Positions 27,521-36,685 of a stretch of 64,000 nt of DNA are shown here, piece by piece. The notes below the pieces were generated by a model that made no database searches, had not been told where the DNA came from, and worked only from the letters and a program-made list of their open reading frames with translations. Positions within the stretch are counted from its first letter, which is position 1. Each line of letters starts with the position of its first letter. A program made the translations under genes and the position numbers. The stretch is from Verrucomicrobiia bacterium (GTDB taxonomy: Bacteria; Verrucomicrobiota; Verrucomicrobiia; Palsa-1439): assembly GCA_035577545.1 (NCBI GenBank), contig DATLVI010000031.1, forward strand, positions 1 to 64,000, read 5' to 3'.

Positions 27521-30500
27521 TTATTCCTCGAAAGGTCCCATACCTTCGCTCAGAATCCTTATCGCACAGAGTCGCGCACGGGAAGCCGTCCAGTAACGTG
27601 AATGGTTCAAAATGGCGACGATCAGTGTACGCGGGATTTCTGCATCAATCATTGCCATACTTGCCCCGGTACCGCTGGCTAACTCCAAGGCGCTTGCAAT
27701 CACAGTGTCATCAAGGTCATAACTAAGTTCGGGCGTGTTCGTTATCACTATCGCGGAGAACGGTGCGTCTTTAGCGCCGGCGCCGATGTCGCTGAGCGTG
27801 ACACAGACACCTTGACCGATGCGTTTGAAGAATGGTCGTAAGACGGTTTCCATCCGAGCACAAAATTCAGTGCACTGTTGCGGCTTCGGTGATGCACTGG
27901 CCCTCCTACGGACAGATTTGAAAGGGAGCTCCACACTCAAGGTGTCACGAATGACTTCCATGTCACGTGGTTTGAGATCGTAGAGATCGGCGAAGAAGCC
28001 GTCTATGTCCGCGAAGACTTGAGCGTCTTCGCCAAGTAACCGTTCGCTGAGTTTTTGAGCCAAGGTTCGTTGGGTGTGGGACAGCTTTGCCCAAGGAATA
28101 ATTGGAAAGCCTTCGAGATCTTCTTTATAGATCACACGGCGCTCTGCTCCGAGCTTTGGGCTTGTGAGCAGGGCGTAATGCATCCATAAATCGGAGTGGG
28201 TTACGAGTTGGAGGTAGCGAACCAAAGCCCGACCTTCTGGGTGTCCGGCACCAGAGAAGCCGTGGAAGCTTTGGTTGAAGGCGACATCTTTCTGTGCAAG
28301 CCATGCTCTGCCGTTTGCGCGTGCGATTCCGGGCGATTCCTTAACCAAAACGAGGGGAGCTCTGTAGTATTCACGGGATCTCGGGCGAGCAGCGGTAGTG
28401 CGAGCGAATAGCGGAAGCACCGAAGTCCTCACAGAGAATTTGAAGTGAGCTCTCGCAGTGACATTCGGCAAGCCCTCTAGAAACGAGGCATCCCTTTGTC
28501 CTTTTTTCTTAACTGAATAGCCGTTAGTACAGAGTAACTTCAAATCCTCTTCCCAGTACCGTTGTAAAGGTACGCCGTCGCTCTGTTTCACCTTGCGTAC
28601 GACCTCAATGTCTAAAGCGGTGCCGAGCGCAAGGGCCTTCCACAGCCACGGCTCAGCAAAGGTCTGTTCAAGACTGACCTCCTCAATTGATTTCGAGTCT
28701 ACGCGAATTTCGCCACGGTCATTCAGTGCCTCGTCAGGATGCACCGTGATCCAGCGCACTGTATGGTCCGGTTTTGGCGGACGGTTACGGGCGAAGAATA
28801 AGAGAAAGGGCTGTTGCATCTCTGGCCACACGTTAGTGTCGGAAAGATTCGAGCAGTTCAGCATCCCGGTCACAGTGACGGCCTGCAGGATTGCTTCTCG
28901 TGCACGCTGGCCGATGTCACCCTGCTTGAAGAGTAGCCGTGCTGGTAGTACGAATGCTATTCGCCCACTCGGTTCGCACCACTGCATTGCTCGCCAAACA
29001 AACGGCAAGTCTGGCACGCTATCAGGGTTCTCGTAGGATTCCGCGAGGGCGGTAAGATTGCGCTCGTTAAGGACTTCACGTCCGATTGCGTGGAATGTCG
29101 TAGCGACCGCCTTTTTTGACTCGTCGAGGCTCCTCCAAGGCGGATTGCAGAGGACCATCTGGTAGCGTCCACGATGGCCTTCCAGCATTTGTAGATCCAG
29201 ACTTCCTACCACCGGGCCTTTTTCGGGGTCTTCTTTGCGCCGGCAGTTAAAAAGCACCGCGCCGCGCAGGTTTTTGAATCGCAAGGCGTGAGGGGGGGTG
29301 GGCTTCGGGTCGAGTTCAACCGCCGTTAGATAAAGGCTAAGTGCGGCAAGCCGAAGCGCCGATTCACTGATATCAAAACCACGTAACTGTTTATTGAGAA
29401 TATCGCGGATTATGCGTCGATCAGGCCGCTGACCCATGGCCTTCCAACGTTCTTGATAGAGGCGTCGAAAGGCGAGAACGAGGAATACCCCAGCGCCACA
29501 AGCCGGATCCAACACATGCGCTTTACCTCCTCTCCGCATGCCGTCAAAAGCGTCGTCCACGAGATACTCCGCGATCCGCCGTGGTGTGTAGTGCACACTT
29601 GTGTCTTCCGCTTCCTCGGGCTCCCATTGCCAGACAAACCCTTCGTATACTTGGCTCAACAAACCAACTGGTACATGTGCAAAATCAAACGTGCTCCAGT
29701 CCATGCGTAACTGTTGTTGATAGCCCCCGCCCGCTGGCTCCTCGTCCCGCAGAATGGCACGCAGGTGTTTAAAAACCTCATTGTCAGGAAGCGCAAGTTG
29801 ACGAAACCACGCAAGATTCCCCTTTCCGGATAGCGGTAGAAAGTCGCCATTGAACGTGTTGTCAAGCCACTGGCAAGTGTGAACGGTTTTTGTGGCATCT
29901 AAGAAGCAGTCATCTAGGCGTCGGGCACCGGGCGCGATCTCTTGGAGGTTCTGCGCTGTCACAACTCCGCGATCGCTCAGAAAACGGAGGAAAAGAGCAC
30001 GACCAACCAATGACAGGATGTCGCGCCGCTCGATGCGGGGACTTGCCGCACCAACTCTATTCGCGACTTCTGTGAGAAGCTTGAACATGGCTTGGTATAC
30101 GAAGTCTGCGTTTGGCGTTCCTTTTGGGTCATATTCGCCAAGGGCCATGCGCGCAAAGAGAGAGCGCGCATTCGGTGTGTTTGGTTGAAACTCCTCCCAA
30201 TTCTGCGAGCGAGTATCGAGGCTGACAGGAATAACGCGGACCAATCCCGGCTCCACGATGGCAAGAAAAGCGCGCTCGCCGCGACTGCCGAGAGCGCGGC
30301 GCAAACGGCGTAGTTCTTGATCGTCCCATTTGTGATCTGCGGAAAGCTTGTCATTTCTAATGAAGTAGAGCAGAGGGCGGTCGCGACTCTCCGCCACACC
30401 GTCCGGCACGACTTTGCCGCCGCCATTATAAGGGCCGGGACACAAGTCTAAGTAATTCAGCAGTTCTGGTCCAGGGGTCGGGACGAATAACTTTACATTC

Positions 30501-30592
30501 TGAATGGGAACACCACACCCCATGATCGCGTGCGGAATCGCACCGTGGTTAACATGAGAAGCAGGAGTGCGCCATTTCCGTGTGCCACTCAT
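27521..30592 (-). CDS. Eco57I-like class I DNA N6-adenine methyltransferase (type II/IIG restriction-modification)
   Basis: 1023 residues from ATG 30592, which follows GGAGG; an upstream TTG exists. SAM-binding motif I DPACGAGVFL lies at 362-371 and catalytic motif IV NPPW at 483-486, with SVHYTPRRIAEYL before motif I. This is the layout of Eco57I/PglX-like adenine methyltransferases. Long N- and C-terminal regions probably hold target recognition. No PD-(D/E)XK motif is evident at its own N-terminus, and the partner gene downstream supplies a candidate nuclease. No brx/pgl genes are nearby, so BREX is not supported. Confidence 0.85.
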   Translation of the reverse strand: MSGTRKWRTPASHVNHGAIPHAIMGCGVPIQNVKLFVPTPGPELLNYLDLCPGPYNGGGKVVPDGVAESRDRPLLYFIRNDKLSADHKWDDQELRRLRRALGSRGERAFLAIVEPGLVRVIPVSLDTRSQNWEEFQPNTPNARSLFARMALGEYDPKGTPNADFVYQAMFKLLTEVANRVGAASPRIERRDILSLVGRALFLRFLSDRGVVTAQNLQEIAPGARRLDDCFLDATKTVHTCQWLDNTFNGDFLPLSGKGNLAWFRQLALPDNEVFKHLRAILRDEEPAGGGYQQQLRMDWSTFDFAHVPVGLLSQVYEGFVWQWEPEEAEDTSVHYTPRRIAEYLVDDAFDGMRRGGKAHVLDPACGAGVFLVLAFRRLYQERWKAMGQRPDRRIIRDILNKQLRGFDISESALRLAALSLYLTAVELDPKPTPPHALRFKNLRGAVLFNCRRKEDPEKGPVVGSLDLQMLEGHRGRYQMVLCNPPWRSLDESKKAVATTFHAIGREVLNERNLTALAESYENPDSVPDLPFVWRAMQWCEPSGRIAFVLPARLLFKQGDIGQRAREAILQAVTVTGMLNCSNLSDTNVWPEMQQPFLLFFARNRPPKPDHTVRWITVHPDEALNDRGEIRVDSKSIEEVSLEQTFAEPWLWKALALGTALDIEVVRKVKQSDGVPLQRYWEEDLKLLCTNGYSVKKKGQRDASFLEGLPNVTARAHFKFSVRTSVLPLFARTTAARPRSREYYRAPLVLVKESPGIARANGRAWLAQKDVAFNQSFHGFSGAGHPEGRALVRYLQLVTHSDLWMHYALLTSPKLGAERRVIYKEDLEGFPIIPWAKLSHTQRTLAQKLSERLLGEDAQVFADIDGFFADLYDLKPRDMEVIRDTLSVELPFKSVRRRASASPKPQQCTEFCARMETVLRPFFKRIGQGVCVTLSDIGAGAKDAPFSAIVITNTPELSYDLDDTVIASALELASGTGASMAMIDAEIPRTLIVAILNHSRYWTASRARLCAIRILSEGMGPFEE

Positions 30593-30601
30593 AACCTCCA
30601 A

Positions 30602-31010
30602 AAACGAATAACGCTCCTTGTTGGCTTCAGAATCCCTTACCAGAACCTCGTGTGCGGCGAGAGATTAGCATATGAGAAATAAATTACAAGCGGAAATCGT
30701 TGACAGTTATGGAGTTCGGAGTGCAGTCCGCCGGCATGGGCGAAATATGGCGGTTGTGAAGCGGTTGGTAGAGGACGGCGTAGTTGTTGCCGTCACCACG
30801 AGAAGCTGGATTTCAGGTATACGCGCGATTCCGCCGCCTCGAACCCGGGAGACTCGCCTCAGCCTTAATCCCACCGACTGCCCTCAATGCCCGTAACCGA
30901 CCCGATCATCGGCTTCGAGGTGTTCAACCAGCGTCGTGCTCCCACGGCTTCAATCCCGCGTTGACACGCTCAACGGCAAAGCGCTCTCGTTTCGCCGGGT
31001 CGTAAATCAA
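30602..31010. other. Intergenic region without supported gene
   Basis: About 400 bp. It should contain the promoter of the restriction-modification operon near 30600-30680. Short open frames here (for example 30672-30896) have no ribosome site and no recognisable composition, so none is called. Confidence 0.5.
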
Positions 31011-31361
31011 TCACTCTTTAACAGTGATATTATTGCGGACTTCTCGCCCGCCCGCTGCATCTCTGGCGATGTCCCCGGCCCTGCTTTTCAGATCTCTTGT
31101 GTTCACAAATCCGCTTAACTGGACAACGTCCTTGAATGTCTCCACATTCACTCCCTCGAAATACTTGCGTTGATGGCTGTCCGCCAGTGCTGCGCTCACA
31201 TGAGAAGATGTGGCGCGGTCATCAATCCGTTCGCCGGTGCTTTGCGTGTAGCGGCCGCTGGCGCAGCCAATCACACCAACGAGTAATGGCAACGCCCCGA
31301 GATAAAGGATCAATCCCAACGCGTTGAAGGTCCTGCTCCTGTTTGGAGATATTTTTGACAT
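31011..31361 (-). CDS. BON-domain lipoprotein
   Basis: 116 residues. The signal sequence ILYLGALPLLVGVIGCASG has a lipobox ending in Cys. One BON domain follows (DDRATSSHVSAALADSHQRKYFEGVNVETFKDVVQLSGFVNT, shown in part). BON proteins such as OsmY bind membranes and are induced by osmotic or envelope stress. Palindromic box at 31436-31450 lies 75 nt upstream. First member of the putative regulon met in the window. Confidence 0.85.
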   Translation of the reverse strand: MSKISPNRSRTFNALGLILYLGALPLLVGVIGCASGRYTQSTGERIDDRATSSHVSAALADSHQRKYFEGVNVETFKDVVQLSGFVNTRDLKSRAGDIARDAAGGREVRNNITVKE

Positions 31362-31435
31362 ATGGTCCCTTTCTTTTTCTACGGCTAATAGTTTGCCAGG
31401 ACTTCAGACTATAGTCGTGCGCCAGATGTTTGCCA

Positions 31436-31450
31436 TGGGGTGAAACCCTA
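31436..31450 (-). promoter_or_regulatory. Palindromic box 1 (TAGGGT-TTC-ACCCCA)
   Basis: Read toward the BON gene it is GTAGGGTTTCACCCCATGG, the same 19 bases as the box at 53247. N3 spacing; 75 nt from the start codon at 31361. Confidence 0.75.
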
Positions 31451-31498
31451 CTGTGGATCGCCGGGGCGGTAGCGGATTATCGCCTGTAGCAATTGTCT

Positions 31499-31861
31499 CT
31501 AAAGATCGAAAAACGACAGGGCGTCCATTGATGACCACAAGGGAGAACGCCCCGGCCGACGGCAAGCAGCGTCCCGTGTCGCGCGAGATGGGCACGCACC
31601 TTGATCACCACGGTCAGTGGCAGGTTGGCGGAACGGCCTCACAGCCCCGGGTTGCGCCCTTTCTGTAAAAAGCACACACTTCCCATCCCGCCCGAAGATC
31701 CACCCCTCATACAACCATCCCAGAAATTTCCCGCCATAGGCATAGATCCCATTCCCCGAGAGCCACCCCGCCGGTGTGCCATCTTGCATATAGATGGACT
31801 CTTTGTCACCGTCGACGTACGCCACGGCGTGCCCGTGTTTGTCCCAAAGGTCAGTCGTCAT
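31499..31861 (-). CDS. Four-fold beta-flower domain protein
   Basis: 120 residues from ATG 31861. Repeated short beta units, LWDKHGHAVAYVDGDKESIYMQ, DGTPAGWLSGNGIYAY and GGKFLGWLYEGWIFGRDG, with the GW/AYL pattern every 15-20 residues, match the small beta-flower proteins known from many bacteria. Their function is unknown. The C-terminal tail after FTERAQPG is rich in Arg and Pro and ends WSSMDALSFFDL. No signal peptide. The upstream extension of the open frame is not conserved-looking. Confidence 0.7.
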   Translation of the reverse strand: MTTDLWDKHGHAVAYVDGDKESIYMQDGTPAGWLSGNGIYAYGGKFLGWLYEGWIFGRDGKCVLFTERAQPGAVRPFRQPATDRGDQGACPSRATRDAACRRPGRSPLWSSMDALSFFDL

Positions 31862-31990
31862 ATGCCAGCTTCGGCGGAGGTGGGTTTGAGTTGGGCTGCG
31901 TTTGGAATTGGATTCGCTGCCGGGGGTGCGGTACGGCGCCGCCCAACAGCGATCCAATTGTTTCGTTACGCTTTTCTGCCCTCATGCCGG

Positions 31991-32356
31991 CTAATGCTCG
32001 TCGTGATCCGGATGTTTCTGCTCGTGCCGTTCTTCTTGCTTCTGATGCGGATATTTCGCCCTCACTTCATCATGGTGCCGGTACGGCTCAGGCGAATCGA
32101 GATTGACCGTCACGTGAGAACGCAACACGAAGTTCTGCGGCACGCGCGCACCCGAACGCCACGAACCGCCATCCGACCAATAATAGACATGCCGGTGGGG
32201 TTCGAAATACACTTCCGCATCCGGGTAATACACATACGAATACGAAACGCCGACGGCGGGGCCGCGCGAGTATTCGTGAGGGCGCTCTACATAACAGCCG
32301 ACCAGCCCCAGCACACTGCTGATGGCGAAGGTGAGTACAATGAGTCTCTTATTCAT
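31991..32356 (-). CDS. Small lipoprotein with YYWSDGGSW motif, unknown function
   Basis: 121 residues from ATG 32356 (an open frame continues upstream through the box). Signal LIVLTFAISSVLGLVGCYVE with a lipobox Cys. The mature part is rich in Tyr and His and ends in a charged tail (HQKQEERHEQKHPDHDEH). A His/Asp/Glu-rich tail is shared with the lipoprotein at 34549, so metal binding is conceivable but not shown. Box at 32426-32441 lies 70 nt upstream. Confidence 0.7.
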   Translation of the reverse strand: MNKRLIVLTFAISSVLGLVGCYVERPHEYSRGPAVGVSYSYVYYPDAEVYFEPHRHVYYWSDGGSWRSGARVPQNFVLRSHVTVNLDSPEPYRHHDEVRAKYPHQKQEERHEQKHPDHDEH

Positions 32357-32425
32357 ATTTTCCTTTATTGTTGCCTCGAGAGGTTTCACTACACCAAAGA
32401 TAAGTCGGGCAGCGGTCAACTGCGA

Positions 32426-32441
32426 TAGGGTGTTCACCCCA
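32426..32441 (-). promoter_or_regulatory. Palindromic box 2 (TGGGGT-GAAC-ACCCTA)
   Basis: N4 variant. Toward the gene it reads ATGGGGTGAACACCCTATCGC. It lies 70 nt upstream of the lipoprotein start at 32356. Confidence 0.75.
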
Positions 32442-32544
32442 TCTTAAGAGAGACCGCTCTTGGCGCAGCTTATGGCCAATCATCAAGTAGGGAGCAACGG
32501 CCCGGGTCTGTTTTTACCATTGATTGTCAGACACTCACGGCACG

Positions 32545-33108
32545 TCAGTGGCCAAACGGGATGATGATCCGCACACCCACATACGGCTTACTGCCTTGTC
32601 CCGTGTCAAGGTCGAGCTTCACGCGCACGTTGTTCAGTAACACTCCAGAAGAAGTTGCCCGCGTGTGGCGCAGGCCGCCCTGATCAAAGCTGAAATCAGC
32701 CTGGTTCTCGACGCTCTTGACGAAGCGATCGACGGCAAACACCGCCGTGTCGAGACCGTATTTGGCGGCCTGGATCTGGCGTTTGACGGATGACGAGGAT
32801 TTTTGCGGCGGGCTGTATTCTGCTTCAAAACGCTCCCACGCCTCGATGTCCGTCGGCTTGCGCTGGGGCGCCAGCATCGACTGGGGCTCACATTCGGGAA
32901 GGGCCACACGATGGGTCCGTTCGCTGACGTTGCTCCGTACGGACTCCACCGGAATTGTGGAAATCGATAAGGAGGCCATCAGGAACGGGGACTCGGAGTT
33001 TTGCGCAGTAGCGGCCGGGACGGCCGACCAACAGGAAAGACACGCGGCCGTCCCGGATATGGTTGAGTGCCAGTGGCTGAGGATGCTACGTTTACTGCAA
33101 CGGCTCAC
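32545..33108 (-). CDS. Secreted protein of unknown function
   Basis: 187 residues from a GTG start. A hydrophobic N-terminus ending in PAATAQN suggests a signal peptide. The C-terminal part (VKLDLDTGQGSKPYVGVRIIIPFGH) is beta-strand-like and ends in a phenylalanine-containing strand, as in small outer-membrane or periplasmic proteins. It follows the DUF6600-like gene by 25 nt on the same strand. No family recognised. Confidence 0.6.
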   Translation of the reverse strand: MSRCSKRSILSHWHSTISGTAACLSCWSAVPAATAQNSESPFLMASLSISTIPVESVRSNVSERTHRVALPECEPQSMLAPQRKPTDIEAWERFEAEYSPPQKSSSSVKRQIQAAKYGLDTAVFAVDRFVKSVENQADFSFDQGGLRHTRATSSGVLLNNVRVKLDLDTGQGSKPYVGVRIIIPFGH

Positions 33109-33133
33109 GACGACCTCTTATTCTCTTGGTCCT

Positions 33134-34228
33134 CTAATCCTTCTTTTCGTCGTCTTTCCCGGGCTTCTGCTCGGTTGGTTCCTTGGTCGCTGCGGGCCGA
33201 TCGGTCGCGGGCTTGGACTCAACCTTCCCGTCAGGTTTGGTCTCATGTTTCGTCTCGGGCTTGGTCGCCGGCTTGGCTTCCGGGCCAGCGGGAGGGGCTT
33301 TGGCCTTTTCGCTCCCGGTCTCACTCGCCTTTTCCGGCCGCACGCGATTCTCCTCGGCGGGCTTCGCAACCGGGATCGGCTTGTCGGCTGGGTGGACTTC
33401 CTTCTTCGTTACCGGCGGCTGTGGTTCGGCCGTCGTTGTGGCTGGCTTCTCAGCCCGATGCGGCTCTTGTGCAGGGACTACTTTCTTTTCAGCCGGTTCA
33501 GCCTGATTGCGAACTGGCGTCGGGGCTGCTTTCTCGGTGGTCGATGTTGGCGTCGGATGCTTAACGGCGACCTTCGCTTCCTCTTTGGTGCGCAGTTCGC
33601 GAACAGGCGCCGCTTGAATCTTTCGTCCGCTTGCCTTTTCGATGATGACAGTATCGGGGCCCTTGTTGATCACGGTCTTGTTAATGATGGTGGTGTTATT
33701 CACAATCACCGTTGTTGGGCGGATCGGCTCCAGAAACCGTCGTTCCTCGACAAAGACAACCCGTGGCGAGATGATGTTCACCTCGACTCTTCCGGACGGG
33801 GACAACGGCGCCCAACCAATGTAGCCACCCCCCTCATGCCAGGAGACCCACGCCGGAGCCCAGACCGTCTGCGGCACCCAAAACCAGCCGAATTCCGCGT
33901 CCATATCCCAGCGCCCATAGTGGTAGGTGGCCCAGCCCCAGGGCTCGTCGCTGACCCAGTACCAGCCGGCATCGGTGCGCTCCCAACTGCCATTGCAGTA
34001 CGGGCGCCATCCAACCTCCACCCGGGACGGCCTCCAACAGCGTCCGTAGGATCCGACCACCACCCATTCCCCTTGCGGGGCGAGCGGCTCATAAAAATCG
34101 CTTTCGCTGTGAATCGTCACTCCCACCGATATCTCGGCGGCGCAAGTGACGCGCCCCGTCAATGTCGCGAAAAGCGCGACGCACAAAACGAATCCGACTT
34201 TTCCTGCCAAACGTTTGGTTCCATTCAT
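33134..34228 (-). CDS. DUF6600-like secreted protein with Lys/Pro-rich tail
   Basis: 364 residues. Signal peptide VGFVLCVALFATLTGRVTCAAE. The domain at about 45-140 repeats the pattern GxW..(Y)GRCWRPSRV and HYGRWDMDAEFGWFWVPQ.VWAPAWVSW, typical of DUF6600/Trp-rich YXXGRW domains. From about 190 to the end it is low complexity, rich in Lys, Pro, Glu, Ala and Thr (with TKPETKHETKPDGK), probably an extended periplasmic or wall-spanning linker. Function unknown. Confidence 0.75.
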   Translation of the reverse strand: MNGTKRLAGKVGFVLCVALFATLTGRVTCAAEISVGVTIHSESDFYEPLAPQGEWVVVGSYGRCWRPSRVEVGWRPYCNGSWERTDAGWYWVSDEPWGWATYHYGRWDMDAEFGWFWVPQTVWAPAWVSWHEGGGYIGWAPLSPSGRVEVNIISPRVVFVEERRFLEPIRPTTVIVNNTTIINKTVINKGPDTVIIEKASGRKIQAAPVRELRTKEEAKVAVKHPTPTSTTEKAAPTPVRNQAEPAEKKVVPAQEPHRAEKPATTTAEPQPPVTKKEVHPADKPIPVAKPAEENRVRPEKASETGSEKAKAPPAGPEAKPATKPETKHETKPDGKVESKPATDRPAATKEPTEQKPGKDDEKKD

Positions 34229-34440
34229 AGAGTCATCCTTCTGTCCAATAAATCAAAAGCGCGTTGTTGTTTTTGGAACACAACGACGTGGGCATTAACG
34301 GCGAGCCGGATGATTCCTCTGGCTCTGCGATTCCCGCAGACGCTGTAAACGGTCTCGATGAGACTGCCAAACGTCAATGCCCTCTTCTTGTGATTGGCTT
34401 GCATGCCCCCACGATAAGCCGGGAAGTCCTGCAGGCGCTA

Positions 34441-34456
34441 TGGGGTGTTCACCCCA
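34441..34456. promoter_or_regulatory. Palindromic box 3 (TGGGGT-GTTC-ACCCCA)
   Basis: Perfect 16-bp palindrome in the divergent gap between the DUF6600-like gene (start 34228) and the small lipoprotein (start 34549). The asymmetric CATAGC extension points toward the DUF6600-like gene. Confidence 0.8.
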
Positions 34457-34497
34457 CCGGTGCGTTCACTGAACCAGCCGCGACCAGCCTCCGGAGC

Positions 34498-34513
34498 TAC
34501 GGTCAACACCCCA
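34498..34513 (+). promoter_or_regulatory. Palindromic box 4, degenerate (TACGGT-CAAC-ACCCCA)
   Basis: Second, weaker copy 42 nt after box 3, followed by TATC. It lies 36 nt before the lipoprotein start at 34549, so the divergent pair of boxes may serve one gene each. Confidence 0.55.
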
Positions 34514-34548
34514 TATCATTCCGCTGCCATCCCACGTACTTTTCTTGC

Positions 34549-34734
34549 ATGAACAATAATTTGAAATGGTCAGCTTTGAAATTGGCGGTCTTATTGGGCA
34601 CACTCTCTGCATTGCTTACGGGATGCTTTATCTGGCGAGACCACGATCACGATCGGGGCGAATCCCGCCATGAAGAACATGAGGAAAATGAGCATCATGA
34701 TCAGGATCGTCACGACGACCAAGATCACCATTGA
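34549..34734 (+). CDS. Tiny lipoprotein with His/Asp/Glu-rich tail
   Basis: 61 residues from ATG 34549. The signal LAVLLGTLSALLTGC has a lipobox Cys. The mature 35 residues are almost only His, Asp, Glu and Arg (RDHDHDRGESRHEEHEE). A longer open frame begins at 34264 but reads through both palindromic boxes, so the short start is preferred. Possible metal-binding envelope peptide, by composition only. Confidence 0.65.
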   Translation: MNNNLKWSALKLAVLLGTLSALLTGCFIWRDHDHDRGESRHEEHEENEHHDQDRHDDQDHH

Positions 34735-34740
34735 GAATGA

Positions 34741-34757
34741 GACCACCATTGGTGGTC
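34741..34757. terminator. Inverted repeat GACCACC-ATT-GGTGGTC
   Basis: Perfect 7-bp stem with 3-nt loop starting 6 nt after the lipoprotein stop. No T run follows, so it is a weak terminator or mRNA-stabilising hairpin between this gene and the AI-2E gene. Confidence 0.45.
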
Positions 34758-34811
34758 AGGATCATCCATGAGGAAGCAGTGAAGGCCGCCTAGCGCAAGG
34801 AACCGCGCTCT

Positions 34812-36617
34812 GTGCCACCCAAATCTCTGAAATTATCGCCGCTGGTCATGTCGGGCGCGCTGGTGTTGATCGTCGCCTCGATATACTGGGCGCGCCCGGT
34901 CCTGATACCGGTGGCGCTGGCGATGTTGCTGACTTTTCTACTAAGCCCCGCGGACAGCGCGCTTCAACGCCTCGGCCTGGGGCGGGCGGTCTCGGTCGCG
35001 CTACTGGCGATAATAACATTTTCTTTGATTGGCGTCATCGGTTGGGCCATCTCCGTCCAGGTGAAGGAAATCGCCAAGAATCTACCCAGCTACCAGGGCA
35101 ACATCAAAAAACGGATCGAGGATTTGCAAGTGGGCCAGGGAACGACGCTGGATAAAGTCCGCATTGAGTTCGAGCAATTAATCGGCGACGTGACCACCAA
35201 CGCGCCGTCGACTGAGCAAGCTCGCCAGCCAGTCCTGGTCGCGGTGCAGGGCGGCAGGTTTTCCTCTGGGATATGGCAATTCTCGCCGATGATTCAGCCG
35301 CTGCTGGAATCGCTGTTCTACATCTTGTTGGTCGCCACCCTGGTGATTTTCATGCTCTTGGAACGTGACGAGTTGCGCAACCGCGCCATTCGCCTGCTCG
35401 GCTACGGACGACTGAGCCTGGCGACTCAAGCGCTCGATGAAGCCGGCCAACGAGTTAGCCGTTATCTCTTCGCCCAATTCATCGTCAACGCCTGCCTGGG
35501 CGTGGTGATTGGCCTGGGGCTGTTTCTGCTGGGAGTACCTTACGCGCTATTGTGGGGATTTTTGATCATTTTCCTGCGGTTCGTTCCCTACATCGGAATC
35601 TGGATTGCGGCGATCCTTCCGTTCGCAGTCAGCCTCGCCACCTCCTCAAACTGGTGGCAACCGTTGTCCGTGATCGCGCTGTTTGCCGTGCTCGAGCCTA
35701 TCGCGGCGTTGGTCATTGAGCCGATGCTGTTCAGTCAAAGCGCCGGCACCTCCAAGCTCGCCATGCTGATCGCGATCGCATTTTGGACCTGGCTGTGGGG
35801 CCCCGTCGGACTGCTGTTGGCAACGCCGTTGACTGCATGCCTGGCCGTCGTCGCGAAGTACGTCCCGCAACTCGAATTCATCGCCGTGCTCCTCGGTGAC
35901 GAGCCGGTCATGCAGACCTCCGTAAGCTATTACCAGCATTTGTTGACGATGGATCAAGACGAGGCCGAGGCGATTGTGGAAGAACAGTTGCGGACTCATC
36001 CGGTCGGGCACGTCTTCGACGAAGTGTTGATTCCCGCCCTGCATTACGCCAAACGGGACAGCCGCCTGGGCGTCCTGACGGATGACGAACAAGAGTTCAT
36101 TTACAGGTCCACACGTGAGATCATCGAAAGAATTGGCCTTCCATCCACCCACCCAACGTCGTTGATCAACACCGCCGCCAGCACTGTAAGTGTCAACAAA
36201 ATCCGCATCCTGGCCTGGCCCGCTCATGACGAAGCTGACGCCATTGCGCTATTGATGCTTCAACAACTGCTCGATCCGACGCGCTATGAGGTGGAAATCA
36301 GCCCCGCCGGTAAGCGCTTGCCCGAAATCCTGCAGGAGGTGGAACAGAAAAGTCCGGCGTTATTCTGCGTTGGTTTTATTCCGCCTGGCGGATTGTCGGC
36401 CAGCCGCCACGTAAGTAAGCTGCTGCGCGCCCGACTCCCCGAACTGACCATCGTGGCGGGCCATTGGGGATTGCTCGAGAAAGTTCATAACGACCGCGAA
36501 GCCCTCCTGGCTGCTGGCGCCACCCATGTCACTGCCACCCTCATCGAAACCCGCGACCAGATCGTCCAAGCCCTGCATCCCCGCGTCAAACTCCAGCCTG
36601 ACGCAGCAGTGTCCTGA
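34812..36617 (+). CDS. AI-2E/PerM-family transporter with extra C-terminal domain
   Basis: 601 residues; GTG start with AAGGA about 10 nt upstream. Residues 1-350 are a typical AI-2E/PerM permease with about eight membrane helices (for example PVLIPVALAMLLTFLLSP and LWGFLIIFLRFVPYIGIWIAA). The last 250 residues are soluble. After a helical linker, about 460-590 forms an alpha/beta domain (KIRILAWPAHDEADAIALLM, LFCVGFIPPGGLSASRHVSKLL, LTIVAGHWG) resembling a B12-binding-type Rossmann fold without the DxHxxG motif. Substrate unknown; the family exports small molecules or ions. Confidence 0.8.
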   Translation: MPPKSLKLSPLVMSGALVLIVASIYWARPVLIPVALAMLLTFLLSPADSALQRLGLGRAVSVALLAIITFSLIGVIGWAISVQVKEIAKNLPSYQGNIKKRIEDLQVGQGTTLDKVRIEFEQLIGDVTTNAPSTEQARQPVLVAVQGGRFSSGIWQFSPMIQPLLESLFYILLVATLVIFMLLERDELRNRAIRLLGYGRLSLATQALDEAGQRVSRYLFAQFIVNACLGVVIGLGLFLLGVPYALLWGFLIIFLRFVPYIGIWIAAILPFAVSLATSSNWWQPLSVIALFAVLEPIAALVIEPMLFSQSAGTSKLAMLIAIAFWTWLWGPVGLLLATPLTACLAVVAKYVPQLEFIAVLLGDEPVMQTSVSYYQHLLTMDQDEAEAIVEEQLRTHPVGHVFDEVLIPALHYAKRDSRLGVLTDDEQEFIYRSTREIIERIGLPSTHPTSLINTAASTVSVNKIRILAWPAHDEADAIALLMLQQLLDPTRYEVEISPAGKRLPEILQEVEQKSPALFCVGFIPPGGLSASRHVSKLLRARLPELTIVAGHWGLLEKVHNDREALLAAGATHVTATLIETRDQIVQALHPRVKLQPDAAVS

Positions 36618-36685
36618 TTCAATGATGTGCACTCTACCGAACTCATGCAACACGCTGGGCAATGGCGGCCAATCTCCGCACTGAA

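Noticed and set aside
27521-30592. Possible PglX of a BREX system
   Set aside because: No brxA-C, pglZ or brxL genes are in the window and the neighbour is a small nuclease-like gene.
34741-34757. GACCACC-ATT-GGTGGTC as an 18th regulon box
   Set aside because: The half-site sequence differs (GGTGGTC) and it follows a stop codon, so it fits a hairpin better.
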